Part shown: piece by piece, positions 1 through 9,153 of the stretch
Layout of the letters: each line of letters starts with the position of its first letter
How positions within the stretch are numbered: position 1 is the first letter of the stretch
NCBI RefSeq assembly: GCF_006539985.1
Contig: NZ_BJOB01000003.1
Span: 1-64,000 of the forward strand
From: Kurthia gibsonii
GTDB taxonomy: Bacteria > Bacillota > Bacilli > Bacillales_A > Planococcaceae
DNA length: 64,000 bases
Direction of reading: 5' to 3'
The notes under the pieces: model-generated
Database searches by the model: none
What the model saw: the letters and a program-made list of their open reading frames with translations, nothing else
What the model was told of the DNA's origin: nothing
Made by a program: the position numbers and the translations under genes

Positions 1-339
1 CCAATGTTGTTTGAAAGTTATCTAACCTTTGTCGATGTTCTTACTATTTTTCTTGCATTTTTATTAGGTAGCTTCACACTTGTACTCCTTCAATCCGTTT
101 TATCGATGCTCGTAACTCCTATTTTCGGAATTGTGCTATCGATTATACTGCTTGTAGTCAACATGGTTTTGGAGTTATCTATTATCCCTGGGAATATAGT
201 CGATGTTTTTGCTTATTCTGTCTTCAATGGTGAACAGTCGTTTACTCTAGGGGTAGTCCTTCAACTATTATGGATGTTATTAGTAATTTTCGTTGGACAA
301 TTTTACTACAAGCGTGTCGATTTACTTTATCGAAATTAG
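1..339 (+). CDS. Partial membrane protein, probably ABC transporter permease (C-terminal end)
   Basis: The reading frame is open to the left edge, so this is the 3' part of a longer gene; the first internal ATG is at 4. The visible 112 or so residues are almost wholly hydrophobic, with about three membrane segments, and end in a short basic tail. An ATP-binding subunit starts 14 bases downstream, so a permease is the natural reading, but no family motif is visible. The family cannot be assigned from this fragment. Confidence 0.6.
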   Translation, partial: PMLFESYLTFVDVLTIFLAFLLGSFTLVLLQSVLSMLVTPIFGIVLSIILLVVNMVLELSIIPGNIVDVFAYSVFNGEQSFTLGVVLQLLWMLLVIFVGQFYYKRVDLLYRN

Positions 340-352
340 GGAGGTTTTATAG

Positions 353-1006
353 ATGAGTTATCTTGAAATAAAAGCAGCTTCAAAAGTAATTAATAAGACA
401 ACGGTGTTAAATAATATCCAATTAAATTTAGAAAAGGGTCACATTTATGGTTTTATTGGTCATAATGGTTCTGGTAAAACAATGTTATTCCGAGCTATTT
501 GTGGTTTCATTAAATTAACTTCAGGTCAAATCATCATTAATGGAGAAGTTATTGGGAAAGATATTTCGTTTCCTAGAAATGCAGGTGTTATCATAGAAAA
601 TCCTGGTTTTATTCCACAATATAGTGGATTTAAAAATCTAGCTTATTTAGCTGCAATTGACAATAAAATTCCACAATCAAAAATATGGGAAGCACTTGAA
701 GTTGTCGGATTAAAAGATCGTGCTCATATTAAGACTAAGAAATATTCTTTAGGTATGAAACAGCGTCTCGGTATTGCTCAAGCAATCATGGAAGATCAAG
801 ACTTACTTATCTTTGATGAACCAACTAATGCATTAGATAAAGAGGGCAGCCAAATGTTTAAAAATCTAATGATGCAATTAAAAGGACAAGGAAAAACAAT
901 TTTAATTGCCAGCCATAATGAGAATGAAATTAATTATTTATCCGATGAAATTTATGAAATGGAAAGTGGGATTTTATCGAAGAAAGTAGAGGCTATATAT
1001 GAATAA
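353..1006 (+). CDS. ABC transporter ATP-binding protein
   Basis: A single nucleotide-binding domain of 217 residues that would power export or import through the preceding membrane protein. Walker A is GHNGSGKT at residues 36-43, the signature region YSLGMKQRLG lies near 130-139, and Walker B with the D-loop (LLIFDEPTNALD) near 151-162. An H-loop (ASHNE) follows. The length is typical of small peptide or drug-export ATPases. GGGAGG lies just upstream of the ATG. The stop overlaps the next start by 8 bases, which implies translational coupling in one operon. The substrate cannot be told from sequence. Confidence 0.93.
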   Translation: MSYLEIKAASKVINKTTVLNNIQLNLEKGHIYGFIGHNGSGKTMLFRAICGFIKLTSGQIIINGEVIGKDISFPRNAGVIIENPGFIPQYSGFKNLAYLAAIDNKIPQSKIWEALEVVGLKDRAHIKTKKYSLGMKQRLGIAQAIMEDQDLLIFDEPTNALDKEGSQMFKNLMMQLKGQGKTILIASHNENEINYLSDEIYEMESGILSKKVEAIYE

Positions 1007-1496
1007 AAAGTGGCTCTATTTATTTGTTCTACTTATTGTTGTTGCCATAGTCAGTGTAAGAATTTATCAAGTAAATGTCTCTGCGTTCACGTATAAAGAT
1101 ACCATTCATTCACTAAATGACCAATTTAAAAGTAAAGGTTATTCATTTAAAGTGAAAAAAGTTTATGAAATGTCGGAAGCTGAAGTTAACAAACAAAAAA
1201 AAGCAAATCCAACCTTATTTATCGAAACATCTGATACCGTTCTTTCTGTTAATCTAACGGTGAAAAAGATTAGTAAGACGGATGAAAAGCTTGTAATAGG
1301 ACAGTTTCAACTAAATAAAGGAGCTTTTATAAGGTATGCAGACAATTCATTAATACAAACTAAAAATAACGGGAACTATACGTTAAATTTCATTGTTCCA
1401 AAAGAAGTGGTTCATTCAAAAGGTCCATTTTATTTAGCACTACCGATTGGTATGTGGCAAAAAGAAAAGCGAGATCTTGTTAAATTTAATTTTTAA
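999..1496 (+). CDS. Membrane-anchored extracytoplasmic protein of unknown function
   Basis: A protein of 165 residues with one N-terminal membrane segment (about residues 5-23) after a short positive start, then a soluble outside domain rich in lysine and beta-prone stretches. There is no lipobox cysteine. I do not recognise the family. It overlaps the ABC ATPase gene by 8 bases, so it is probably made in step with the transporter and may be an accessory or immunity-type partner; that role is inferred from position only. No clear rho-independent terminator follows directly. Confidence 0.75.
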   Translation: MNKKWLYLFVLLIVVAIVSVRIYQVNVSAFTYKDTIHSLNDQFKSKGYSFKVKKVYEMSEAEVNKQKKANPTLFIETSDTVLSVNLTVKKISKTDEKLVIGQFQLNKGAFIRYADNSLIQTKNNGNYTLNFIVPKEVVHSKGPFYLALPIGMWQKEKRDLVKFNF

Positions 1497-1565
1497 TGAG
1501 TACATTGTTATTAGCTTTTGGTAATTCTGTTTCAAATTTTATGGCTACAGTAATTTGAATACATG

Positions 1566-1625
1566 CAACTCATCGTGTATTTTTACTGGATAGTAATCAA
1601 CTTAAGGTAAATATGCGATGAGTTG
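1566..1625. repeat. Inverted repeat in intergenic region
   Basis: CAACTCATCG at 1566-1575 is matched exactly by CGATGAGTTG at 1616-1625. Inside it, after a 2-base mismatch, TATTT and AAATA extend the pairing. The result is a long hairpin with a large AT-rich loop between the transporter cassette and rnjA. No T-run follows, so it is not a standard terminator. It may be a repeat relic or a structured 3' end. Confidence 0.5.
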
Positions 1626-1663
1626 GTGAAACTTTTATAGTATATAGATGAAAATATAAAAAA

Positions 1664-1687
1664 GGAGCCGCAACTGCGACTCCTTTT
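1664..1687. terminator. Terminator for rnjA (possibly bidirectional)
   Basis: GGAGCCGC and GCGACTCC pair around a 4-base loop at 1664-1683. An A-run lies on the left and a T-run on the right, so on the minus strand the hairpin is followed by a T-run just past the rnjA stop. It can also stop leftward-gene transcripts read on the plus strand. Confidence 0.8.
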
Positions 1688-1692
1688 TCTAT

Positions 1693-3360
1693 TTAGACTT
1701 CCATAATGATTGGTAAAACCATTGGACGACGTTTTGTTTTTTCGTATAGATAAGGTGTTAACACATCAGTAATTTCATTTTTCAAATCTGACCACTGTGT
1801 TGTTTTTTCCTTAACTGATTCTTGTAGATGACGATTTAGCATTTGTTGTGCTTCATTAATCATCATACCTGACTCACGCATGTAAACGAAGCCACGTGAA
1901 ATGATATCTGGACCTGATACGATACGTTGGTTTTCCATATCAACACTTACAACAACAATCACAAGACCTTCTTCTGAAAGAATACGACGATCGCGTAATA
2001 CGATGTTACCGATATCACCGATTCCGTTACCATCGATGTACACATCACCAGAAGGAATGCGACCAGCAACATGTGCCTCATCAGAACTTAATGCAAGAAC
2101 ATCACCGTTTTCCATGATGAAGATATTCTCTTCAGGTACGTCACAATCAACAGCAAGACTTGCATGCATACGAAGCATACGGTATTCACCGTGAATTGGC
2201 ATGAAAAATTTAGGCTTCATTAAACGTAACATTAATTTTTGTTCTTGCTGAGAACCATGACCAGATGTGTGAATGTTATTCAATGAACCGTGAATAACAT
2301 CTGCACCTGCACGATATAATAAGTTGATAATCTTATTCACGCTCGCTGTGTTACCTGGAATTGGTGAAGAAGAGAAAATCACTGTATCGTCAGGTTGAAT
2401 TTGAATTTGACGATGTGTACCATTTGCAATACGAGAAAGTGCTGCCATTGGTTCACCTTGAGAACCCGTACATAAAATCATCACTTCATTCGCTGGAAGG
2501 CGATTTAAAGTTTGTGTGTCAACAAATGTTTCTTTTGGAGCTGTAATGTAGCCGAGTTCACGACCAATCGTGATGGCATTATCCATACTGCGTCCGAATA
2601 CAGCTACTTTACGACCGAATTTAGCCGCAGCATCTGTTACTTGTTGTAAACGGTGAATATTTGATGCAAATGTTGCAAAAATAATACGACCATCTACTTT
2701 ACGCATGATTTCGTCAATGCTTTCGCCGACTTTACGTTCAGACATTGTAAAGTTAGGAACCTCAGCATTTGTACTATCAGATAGTAGGCATAGTACGCCT
2801 TCTTTACCGATTTCAGCCATTTTTGTTAAGTTGGCTGGTTCTCCAACAGGTGTGAAATCAAATTTGAAGTCACCTGTATGCACGATATTACCAGGAGGTG
2901 TTTTAACGACTACACCTAAAGCATCTGGAATACTGTGAGTTGTTCTAAAGAAACTAACAGATGTTTTTCTGAATTTGATAACATCTTCTTCTTTAATTTC
3001 GATTAATTTTGTTGTGCGTAGTAAACCATGTTCGTCTAATTTATTACGTAATAAACCAAGTGCTAGTTTACCACCATAGACAGGAACATTAATTTGGCGT
3101 AATAAGTAAGGAATACCGCCAATATGATCTTCGTGACCATGCGTAATAAAGAGACCTTTAATTTTATCAACATTTCTAACAAGATAAGTGTAATCAGGGA
3201 TTACATAGTCGATGCCTAGTAGGTCATCTTCTGGAAACTTAATTCCTGCGTCAATCAGAATGATTTCATCCTGAAATTGAACCGCATACGTATTTTTGCC
3301 GATTTCGCCCAGTCCGCCAAGTGCGAAAACAGCTGTTTGGTCATTTTTGACGAATTTCAT
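1693..3360 (-). CDS. rnjA: Ribonuclease J1
   Basis: Metallo-beta-lactamase/beta-CASP ribonuclease with 5'-3' exo and endo activity in mRNA turnover and rRNA maturation. It has 555 residues, as in Bacillus RNase J1. The zinc motif HGHEDH sits at residues 74-79, and later metal and beta-CASP motifs ([24 protein letters not shown]) are all present, so the active site looks intact. It lies 4 bases after rpoY on the same strand, which is the conserved ykqC-ykzG arrangement. A terminator hairpin follows the stop. RNase J1 rather than J2 is chosen from this rpoY neighbour and the complete catalytic motifs. Confidence 0.97.
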   Translation of the reverse strand: MKFVKNDQTAVFALGGLGEIGKNTYAVQFQDEIILIDAGIKFPEDDLLGIDYVIPDYTYLVRNVDKIKGLFITHGHEDHIGGIPYLLRQINVPVYGGKLALGLLRNKLDEHGLLRTTKLIEIKEEDVIKFRKTSVSFFRTTHSIPDALGVVVKTPPGNIVHTGDFKFDFTPVGEPANLTKMAEIGKEGVLCLLSDSTNAEVPNFTMSERKVGESIDEIMRKVDGRIIFATFASNIHRLQQVTDAAAKFGRKVAVFGRSMDNAITIGRELGYITAPKETFVDTQTLNRLPANEVMILCTGSQGEPMAALSRIANGTHRQIQIQPDDTVIFSSSPIPGNTASVNKIINLLYRAGADVIHGSLNNIHTSGHGSQQEQKLMLRLMKPKFFMPIHGEYRMLRMHASLAVDCDVPEENIFIMENGDVLALSSDEAHVAGRIPSGDVYIDGNGIGDIGNIVLRDRRILSEEGLVIVVVSVDMENQRIVSGPDIISRGFVYMRESGMMINEAQQMLNRHLQESVKEKTTQWSDLKNEITDVLTPYLYEKTKRRPMVLPIIMEV

Positions 3361-3364
3361 CTAC

Positions 3365-3574
3365 TTAGAATTGCTCCAAGTGGAAGTTTTCGCTTGCTTG
3401 TTCATACTCTAGGTAATTACCCTCAAGCAATTGAATTAATTCGATGTTGTAGCCACGATCAGCTAACAGTGCACGTACTTCACGTGGATCTGCTGCTTCA
3501 AGATATAGGCTTTTAGTATTTTCGCGAACTGGAACTTGAAGCTGGCTTTCTTGATAATAAACTTTGTAAATCAT
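3365..3574 (-). CDS. rpoY: RNA polymerase epsilon subunit
   Basis: A protein of 69 residues of the YkzG/RpoY family, the small epsilon subunit that binds core RNA polymerase in Firmicutes. Length and the opening MIYKVYYQES, followed by the conserved RE-x-ALL-x-DRGYNIE block, fit the family. It is upstream of rnjA with a 4-base gap, the universal context in Bacillales. GGAGAG lies upstream of the ATG. Transcription starts somewhere in the AT-rich stretch to its right, but no near-consensus promoter was picked out there. Confidence 0.95.
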   Translation of the reverse strand: MIYKVYYQESQLQVPVRENTKSLYLEAADPREVRALLADRGYNIELIQLLEGNYLEYEQASENFHLEQF

Positions 3575-3694
3575 TTTATTTGCTCTCCTTTAACACGTTC
3601 AAAATATGTTGCATTTCTTATATATTATCATGACACCAATATAAAATAAAGAAAACCCCGATAAAAATTGCATTTCAGGTTTGGATGTCAAAAG

Positions 3695-3738
3695 GAAGAG
3701 AGATCAGACTCGAAGTACATCAAGTCCCACCTCTCTTC
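3695..3738 (-). terminator. Structured terminator hairpin after the small peptide ORF
   Basis: Read on the minus strand, GAAGAGAG pairs with CTCTCTTC (3731-3738 with 3695-3702), with a second inner helix of seven pairs (GACTTGA with TCGAGTC, one wobble) beyond a small internal loop. Only a short CCTTTT follows, so termination could be partial. It begins 4 bases after the stop of the 23-residue ORF. Confidence 0.65.
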
Positions 3739-3742
3739 ATCA

Positions 3743-3814
3743 CTAAGCTACCGTTTTCTTTTCGAGTAAGCCACGAAGCCTTTTCAACAGTCGTTTTTTA
3801 AGACGTTTAAACAT
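3743..3814 (-). CDS. Putative 23-residue cationic amphipathic peptide
   Basis: A tiny ORF that begins MFKRLKKRLLKRLRG and ends in KTVA. It has ten Lys/Arg against one Glu. Leucines at 5, 9, 10, 13, 16 and 17, together with Phe2, would lie on one helix face. It has its own signals: AGGGAG nine bases before the ATG, a promoter with TTTACT, 17-base spacer and TATACT just upstream, and a hairpin right after the stop. I do not recognise the peptide. It could be a membrane-binding or antimicrobial-type helix, a small regulator or a leader peptide. The signals make chance less likely, but expression is unproven. Confidence 0.6.
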   Translation of the reverse strand: MFKRLKKRLLKRLRGLLEKKTVA

Positions 3815-3835
3815 GGCGTATCACTCCCTAGGTAT

Positions 3836-3864
3836 AGTATAAGTGATAACGACATGAGAGTAAA
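3836..3864 (-). promoter_or_regulatory. Sigma-A type promoter for the 23-residue ORF
   Basis: On the minus strand -35 TTTACT (3859-3864) and -10 TATACT (3836-3841) are separated by exactly 17 bases. The start point would leave a leader of only about 15 bases that is mostly the ribosome binding site. Confidence 0.65.
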
Positions 3865-3978
3865 GTTATTTAACTTGACATATAATAAGGAAGAAAGAGT
3901 GAGAACAACAAAAAAGTTTAGAGTGTGTTAGAATTAAGAACATATAAAAGTATGAGCAGTTAGAGAGGAGTTTAGGAA

Positions 3979-4764
3979 TTGAAGAAAAAGTTATTGTTTT
4001 TTGATATAGACGGTACACTCTATAACACATCAAAAAAAATTCCTGAAGCAACAAAGAGAGCAATTGAAGAGGCGAGAGCAAATGGTCATGAAGTAGCCAT
4101 CGCAACAGGGCGCTCTCCGTTCTTTTTAAAAGAAGTAAGTGAAGAGCTAGACATTGACAGCTACGTTAGTTTTAATGGTCAATTTGTCGTTTATCAAGGG
4201 AAAACAATTTCTAAACGTCCAATCCCAGCAGATGTACTTGAACGACTTGCAATAGAAGCAGAAAAAGATGGTTATCCTGTTGTTTATTTAGACGAGCAAC
4301 GTATGACATCGACAACAGAATATGATGACCACGTAAAAGCAAGTATGGATTCATTATTCTACCCAATGCCTGAGTACGATTTGAATCACTGGAAAGAAGC
4401 GGATATTTATCAAGCGCTTTTGTATGTTCCAGAAGAAGAAAAACCACGTTATTTAAAGGCTTTTCCAGAGTTAGCATTTATTCGTTGGCATAAGTATTCA
4501 GATGATGTGATCAATCATGATGTGTCTAAAGCATATGGCATTGAACAATTTATTCAACATACTGATTTTACATTAGCAGATACAATGGTCTTTGGCGATG
4601 GGTTAAATGATATTGAAATGCTTGAACTTGTTGCAAAAAATGGTACGAGTGTTGCAATGGGGAATAGCCCTGAGCGTGTAAAAGAAGCAGCGAGCATTGT
4701 AACAGAACATGTAGATGAAGATGGCTTATCAAAGGCTATGCGCCGTTTAGGTCTTTGCGAATAA
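3979..4764 (+). CDS. Cof-type HAD family phosphatase (YkrA-like)
   Basis: A HAD-superfamily hydrolase of 261 residues of the Cof class II type, which typically removes phosphate from sugar phosphates or flavin intermediates. Motif I is DIDGT at residues 9-13. The late motif FGDGLNDIEML is the metal-binding motif IV, and a capped middle domain lies between. Translation starts at TTG (3979) with GAGAGGAG upstream; no better start is available. It occupies the ykrA position between rpoY and def in Bacillus. Its natural substrate is not known from sequence. Confidence 0.9.
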   Translation: MKKKLLFFDIDGTLYNTSKKIPEATKRAIEEARANGHEVAIATGRSPFFLKEVSEELDIDSYVSFNGQFVVYQGKTISKRPIPADVLERLAIEAEKDGYPVVYLDEQRMTSTTEYDDHVKASMDSLFYPMPEYDLNHWKEADIYQALLYVPEEEKPRYLKAFPELAFIRWHKYSDDVINHDVSKAYGIEQFIQHTDFTLADTMVFGDGLNDIEMLELVAKNGTSVAMGNSPERVKEAASIVTEHVDEDGLSKAMRRLGLCE

Positions 4765-4767
4765 TGA

Positions 4768-4812
4768 AGAAAAGAGGAATCGCACGATTGAAACGAGCGA
4801 TTCCTCTTCTTT
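4768..4812. terminator. Bidirectional terminator between ykrA-like gene and def
   Basis: A long stem (AGAGGAATCGC with GCGATTCCTCT) is flanked by A-rich and T-rich runs. It separates two convergent genes and can stop both. Confidence 0.9.
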
Positions 4813-4816
4813 GTAA

Positions 4817-5374
4817 TTATGCTTCCTCTAAAGGATGTGAGTTAGGTGCCTCGTAAAAAGGATTTTCCTTATTGATTCGATCATAGAACATAACACCATT
4901 TAAGTGGTCTAGCTCATGTTGGAAAGCAATTGCAGGAAGATTTTTCAAACGTACTTTTTTCTCTACGCCATCTAAGTCTTTATATTTTACGGTAATGCGT
5001 TGTGGGCGTGGAACGTATCCAGGTACATCACGATCAACTGATAGACAACCTTCGCCGCCTGGAAGATATGTTTCTTCTACAGAATGACTGACAATTTTCG
5101 GGTTGATAATGATTTCACTTAACATCTCACCGTTGTCTTTTGGTACATGTAGGGCAAACATGCGAATTGAACGATTTACTTGTGGCGCTGCAATGCCGAT
5201 TCCTGAACGCAGCTCATACTTTTCAGCTATTTCAGGGTCTTGGCTATTGATTAAGAATTCAAGTAATTCTTCACCGAATTTGCGTAATTCGTCTGTTAGA
5301 GGAAATGGTACTTCCTCTGCTTTCATGCGAAGTGTTTCATGCCCTTCGCGAATAATATCTTTCATTAAAATCAT
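4817..5374 (-). CDS. def: Peptide deformylase
   Basis: Removes the formyl group from new protein N termini. All three deformylase motifs are present in the 185-residue product: GIGIAAPQ (58-65), EGCLS (108-112) and HELDH (153-157), which give the Cys and two His metal ligands and the catalytic Glu. The ATG at 5374 is chosen because AAGGGAG lies six bases before it; the open frame runs further upstream without homology or a ribosome site. Its place beside the pdh operon matches B. subtilis ykrB (defB). Length is typical of type 2 Gram-positive enzymes. Confidence 0.95.
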   Translation of the reverse strand: MILMKDIIREGHETLRMKAEEVPFPLTDELRKFGEELLEFLINSQDPEIAEKYELRSGIGIAAPQVNRSIRMFALHVPKDNGEMLSEIIINPKIVSHSVEETYLPGGEGCLSVDRDVPGYVPRPQRITVKYKDLDGVEKKVRLKNLPAIAFQHELDHLNGVMFYDRINKENPFYEAPNSHPLEEA

Positions 5375-5408
5375 GGTAATCTCCCTTTCCAAACAATATC
5401 TATTCATA

Positions 5409-5436
5409 AGTATATAACAATAAGTCAATTCAGCAA
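5409..5436 (-). promoter_or_regulatory. Likely def promoter
   Basis: On the minus strand TTGCTG (5431-5436) and TATACT (5409-5414) are 16 bases apart, about 35 bases upstream of the def start. Confidence 0.5.
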
Positions 5437-5547
5437 TAAAAAAAGACCGACAATCCAATATTCTCCATTGTTTCACTCGTATGTGGGGTGGGAATAATCA
5501 AACGTATAGGCTTGTGTCTGTGCTACATTAAAACAAGAAAAAACCAT

Positions 5548-5563
5548 CTGTATTATAATACAG
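5548..5563. promoter_or_regulatory. Perfect 16-bp palindrome, candidate operator
   Basis: CTGTATTATAATACAG is a perfect palindrome between def and pdhA, 66 bases upstream of the pdhA -35 element. The right half-site TAATACAG recurs at 5579-5586. The form suits a dimeric repressor. I do not recognise it as a CodY, Rex, PerR or Fur box, so the regulator is unknown. Confidence 0.55.
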
Positions 5564-5628
5564 GTATATTAAAATATATAATACAGCACCTAAAAGAAAA
5601 TAATATGACAAAACAGTGAATTAAGTGA

Positions 5629-5657
5629 TTGACGTATGAAAACGAATTCAGTATACT
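5629..5657 (+). promoter_or_regulatory. pdhABCD promoter (sigma-A)
   Basis: TTGACG at 5629-5634 and TATACT at 5652-5657 are separated by 17 bases. The leader to the pdhA ATG is about 65 bases and ends in AAAGGAG. Confidence 0.85.
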
Positions 5658-5697
5658 GAAGATAGATATAGTTGTACTAATGATTTTGGAATTTTAA

Positions 5698-6840
<1,143 letters not shown>

Positions 6841-6843
6841 CCG

Positions 6844-7821
6844 ATGGCACAAATGACAATGGTTCAAGCAATTACAGACGCTTTAAGATGTGAGTTAAAA
6901 GACAATGAAAACGTGCTCGTTTTTGGTGAGGACGTTGGTGTAAACGGTGGGGTATTCCGTGCCACTGAAGGTCTTCAAAAAGAATTCGGTGTCGATCGCG
7001 TATTCGATACACCACTTGCAGAATCAGGAATCGGTGGTTTAGCAATCGGTTTAGCACTTCAAGGTTTCCGACCAGTGCCAGAGATTCAATTCTTCGGCTT
7101 TGTATATGAAGTAATGGATTCAATTTCAGGTCAATTAGCACGTATGAGCTACCGTTCAGGCGGCACATTAAATGCACCTGTAACAATTCGTTCGCCATTC
7201 GGCGGTGGTGTACACACACCTGAAATGCACTCAGATAGTTTAGAAGGTTTAATGACTTCACAACCAGGTTTAAAAGTAGTTATTCCTTCAACACCATACG
7301 ATGCAAAAGGATTATTAATCTCATCTATTCGTGATAATGACCCTGTTATTTTCTTAGAGCATTTAAAATTATACCGCTCATTCCGTGAAGAAGTTCCAGA
7401 AGAGTCATACACAATTCCACTTGGAAAAGCGGATGTAAAACGTGAAGGTACAGATTTATCAATCTTTGCATATGGTGCAATGGTTCAAGAATCATTAAAA
7501 GCAGCTGAAGCATTAGAAAAAGATGGTTACTCAGTAGAAGTAGTAGACTTACGTACAGTTCAACCACTTGATATTGAAACAATTATTGCATCTGTTGAGA
7601 AAACAAATCGTGCAATCGTTGTACAAGAAGCACAAAAACAAGCAGGTATTGCAGCGAACGTTGTAACTGAAATTACAGAACGTGCAATTCTAAGTTTAGA
7701 AGCACCTGTATTACGTGTAACAGCACCAGATACAATTTATTCTTATCCGCAAGCAGAAGCAGCTTGGTTACCAAATTATAAAGATGTTATGGCAACAGCG
7801 AAAAAAGTTTTAACATTCTAA
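6844..7821 (+). CDS. pdhB: Pyruvate dehydrogenase E1 component, beta subunit
   Basis: Transketolase-like beta chain of E1, 325 residues, the usual length. The N-terminal pyrimidine-binding region contains [15 protein letters not shown], followed by [15 protein letters not shown] and the [12 protein letters not shown] segment, all typical of 2-oxo acid dehydrogenase beta chains. The C-terminal transketolase domain (residues about 195-320) follows. The gene starts 3 bases after pdhA and ends 26 bases before pdhC, whose ribosome site AAGGAAGGG lies in that gap. It forms the alpha2beta2 E1 tetramer with PdhA. Confidence 0.96.
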   Translation: MAQMTMVQAITDALRCELKDNENVLVFGEDVGVNGGVFRATEGLQKEFGVDRVFDTPLAESGIGGLAIGLALQGFRPVPEIQFFGFVYEVMDSISGQLARMSYRSGGTLNAPVTIRSPFGGGVHTPEMHSDSLEGLMTSQPGLKVVIPSTPYDAKGLLISSIRDNDPVIFLEHLKLYRSFREEVPEESYTIPLGKADVKREGTDLSIFAYGAMVQESLKAAEALEKDGYSVEVVDLRTVQPLDIETIIASVEKTNRAIVVQEAQKQAGIAANVVTEITERAILSLEAPVLRVTAPDTIYSYPQAEAAWLPNYKDVMATAKKVLTF

Positions 7822-7847
7822 TCATAAAAAAGGAAGGGTGAAGCAAC

Positions 7848-9149
7848 ATGGCATTTGAATTCCGATTACCAGATATTGGAGAGGGAATCCACGAAGGGGA
7901 AATCGTTCAGTGGTTTGTTAAACCAGGTCAAGAAGTAAAAGAAGACGATATTTTAGCAGAGGTTCAAAATGATAAAGCGGTTGTTGAAATTCCATCTCCT
8001 GTGGACGGTACGATTTTAGAAGTTTTAGTAGAAGAAGGTACATTAACAACTGTAGGTACGGTTCTACTGAAAATTGATGCACCTGGATATGAAGATCTTC
8101 AATTAAAAGGTCATCATGATGAAGAAGAGGAAGAAGAAGAAACACCAGCAAAAGAAGAAGCTCCAGTAAAAGAAGAAACTGTAGAAACTTCAAAAGCATC
8201 AGAGATTGTTGAACCTTCAAATACTTCGAAACGTGTCATTGCTTTACCATCTGTTCGTAAGTTTGCGCGTGAACAAGGTGTAGATATCTCTGTAGTAGAG
8301 GGAACAGGTAAGAACGGACGCGTAACAAAAGAAGATATTCTAAATCATGGTAAACAACCAGTAGAAACAACTGTCGCTTCTGAAAATACAGAAGAAACTA
8401 CTGAAGCACCTGAAGTAGCTTCAACTCCTGTAAACTTAGAAGGTGAATTCCCAGAAACACGTGAAAAAATGTCTGGAATTCGTCGTGCGATTGCAAAAGC
8501 AATGGTAAATTCAAAACATACTGCGCCGCATGTAACATTGATGGATGAAGTAGATGTTACGAATCTTGTTGCACATCGTAAAAAGTTCAAAAATATTGCA
8601 GCTGAAGACGGTATTAAGCTAACATATTTACCATACGTGGTAAAAGCTCTAGTAAGTACCCTACGCAAATTCAAAGAATTCAATCGTTCGTTGGATGACG
8701 CAACAAACGAAATCATTCAAAAACATTATTACAACATTGGAATTGCAGCAGATACAGAACGCGGATTGCTAGTTCCTGTAATTAAACATGCTGATCGTAA
8801 ATCAGTGTTTGCGATTTCGGATGAAATAAATACACTTGCAGAAAAAGCGAGAGATGGTAAACTAGCACCTAATGAGATGCAAGGTGCTTCATGTTCAATC
8901 TCAAATATTGGTTCAGCTGGTGGTCAATGGTTTACACCTGTTATTAATCATCCAGAGGTTGCAATTTTAGGTATTGGACGTATTGCAGAAAAACCTGTAA
9001 TAAAAAATGGTGAAATTGTAGCCGCACCTGTGTTAGCATTATCATTGAGCTTTGATCATCGTATGATCGATGGTGCCACTGCGCAAAACGCTATGAATCA
9101 TTTAAAACGTTTGTTAAGTGAGCCAGAATTATTATTAATGGAGGCGTAA
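7848..9149 (+). CDS. pdhC: Pyruvate dehydrogenase E2, dihydrolipoamide acetyltransferase
   Basis: Core of the complex; it moves the acetyl group from lipoamide to CoA. The 433-residue chain has one lipoyl domain (residues 3-78) with Lys43 in NDKAVVE as the lipoylation site. An acidic Glu/Thr-rich linker follows, then a peripheral-subunit binding domain near 130-165, a second Thr/Glu/Ala linker, and the catalytic domain from about 205 with HRMIDG (His404, Asp408). One lipoyl domain is normal for Bacillus-type E2. It sits fifth-codon close to pdhD, 4 bases apart. Confidence 0.96.
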   Translation: MAFEFRLPDIGEGIHEGEIVQWFVKPGQEVKEDDILAEVQNDKAVVEIPSPVDGTILEVLVEEGTLTTVGTVLLKIDAPGYEDLQLKGHHDEEEEEEETPAKEEAPVKEETVETSKASEIVEPSNTSKRVIALPSVRKFAREQGVDISVVEGTGKNGRVTKEDILNHGKQPVETTVASENTEETTEAPEVASTPVNLEGEFPETREKMSGIRRAIAKAMVNSKHTAPHVTLMDEVDVTNLVAHRKKFKNIAAEDGIKLTYLPYVVKALVSTLRKFKEFNRSLDDATNEIIQKHYYNIGIAADTERGLLVPVIKHADRKSVFAISDEINTLAEKARDGKLAPNEMQGASCSISNIGSAGGQWFTPVINHPEVAILGIGRIAEKPVIKNGEIVAAPVLALSLSFDHRMIDGATAQNAMNHLKRLLSEPELLLMEA

Positions 9150-9153
9150 TATC

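Noticed and set aside
7346-8220. Long minus-strand Leu/His-rich ORFs under pdhB and pdhC
   Set aside because: Their composition (Leu, His, Gln runs) is what antisense of Glu/Lys/Val-rich codons gives; no ribosome sites.
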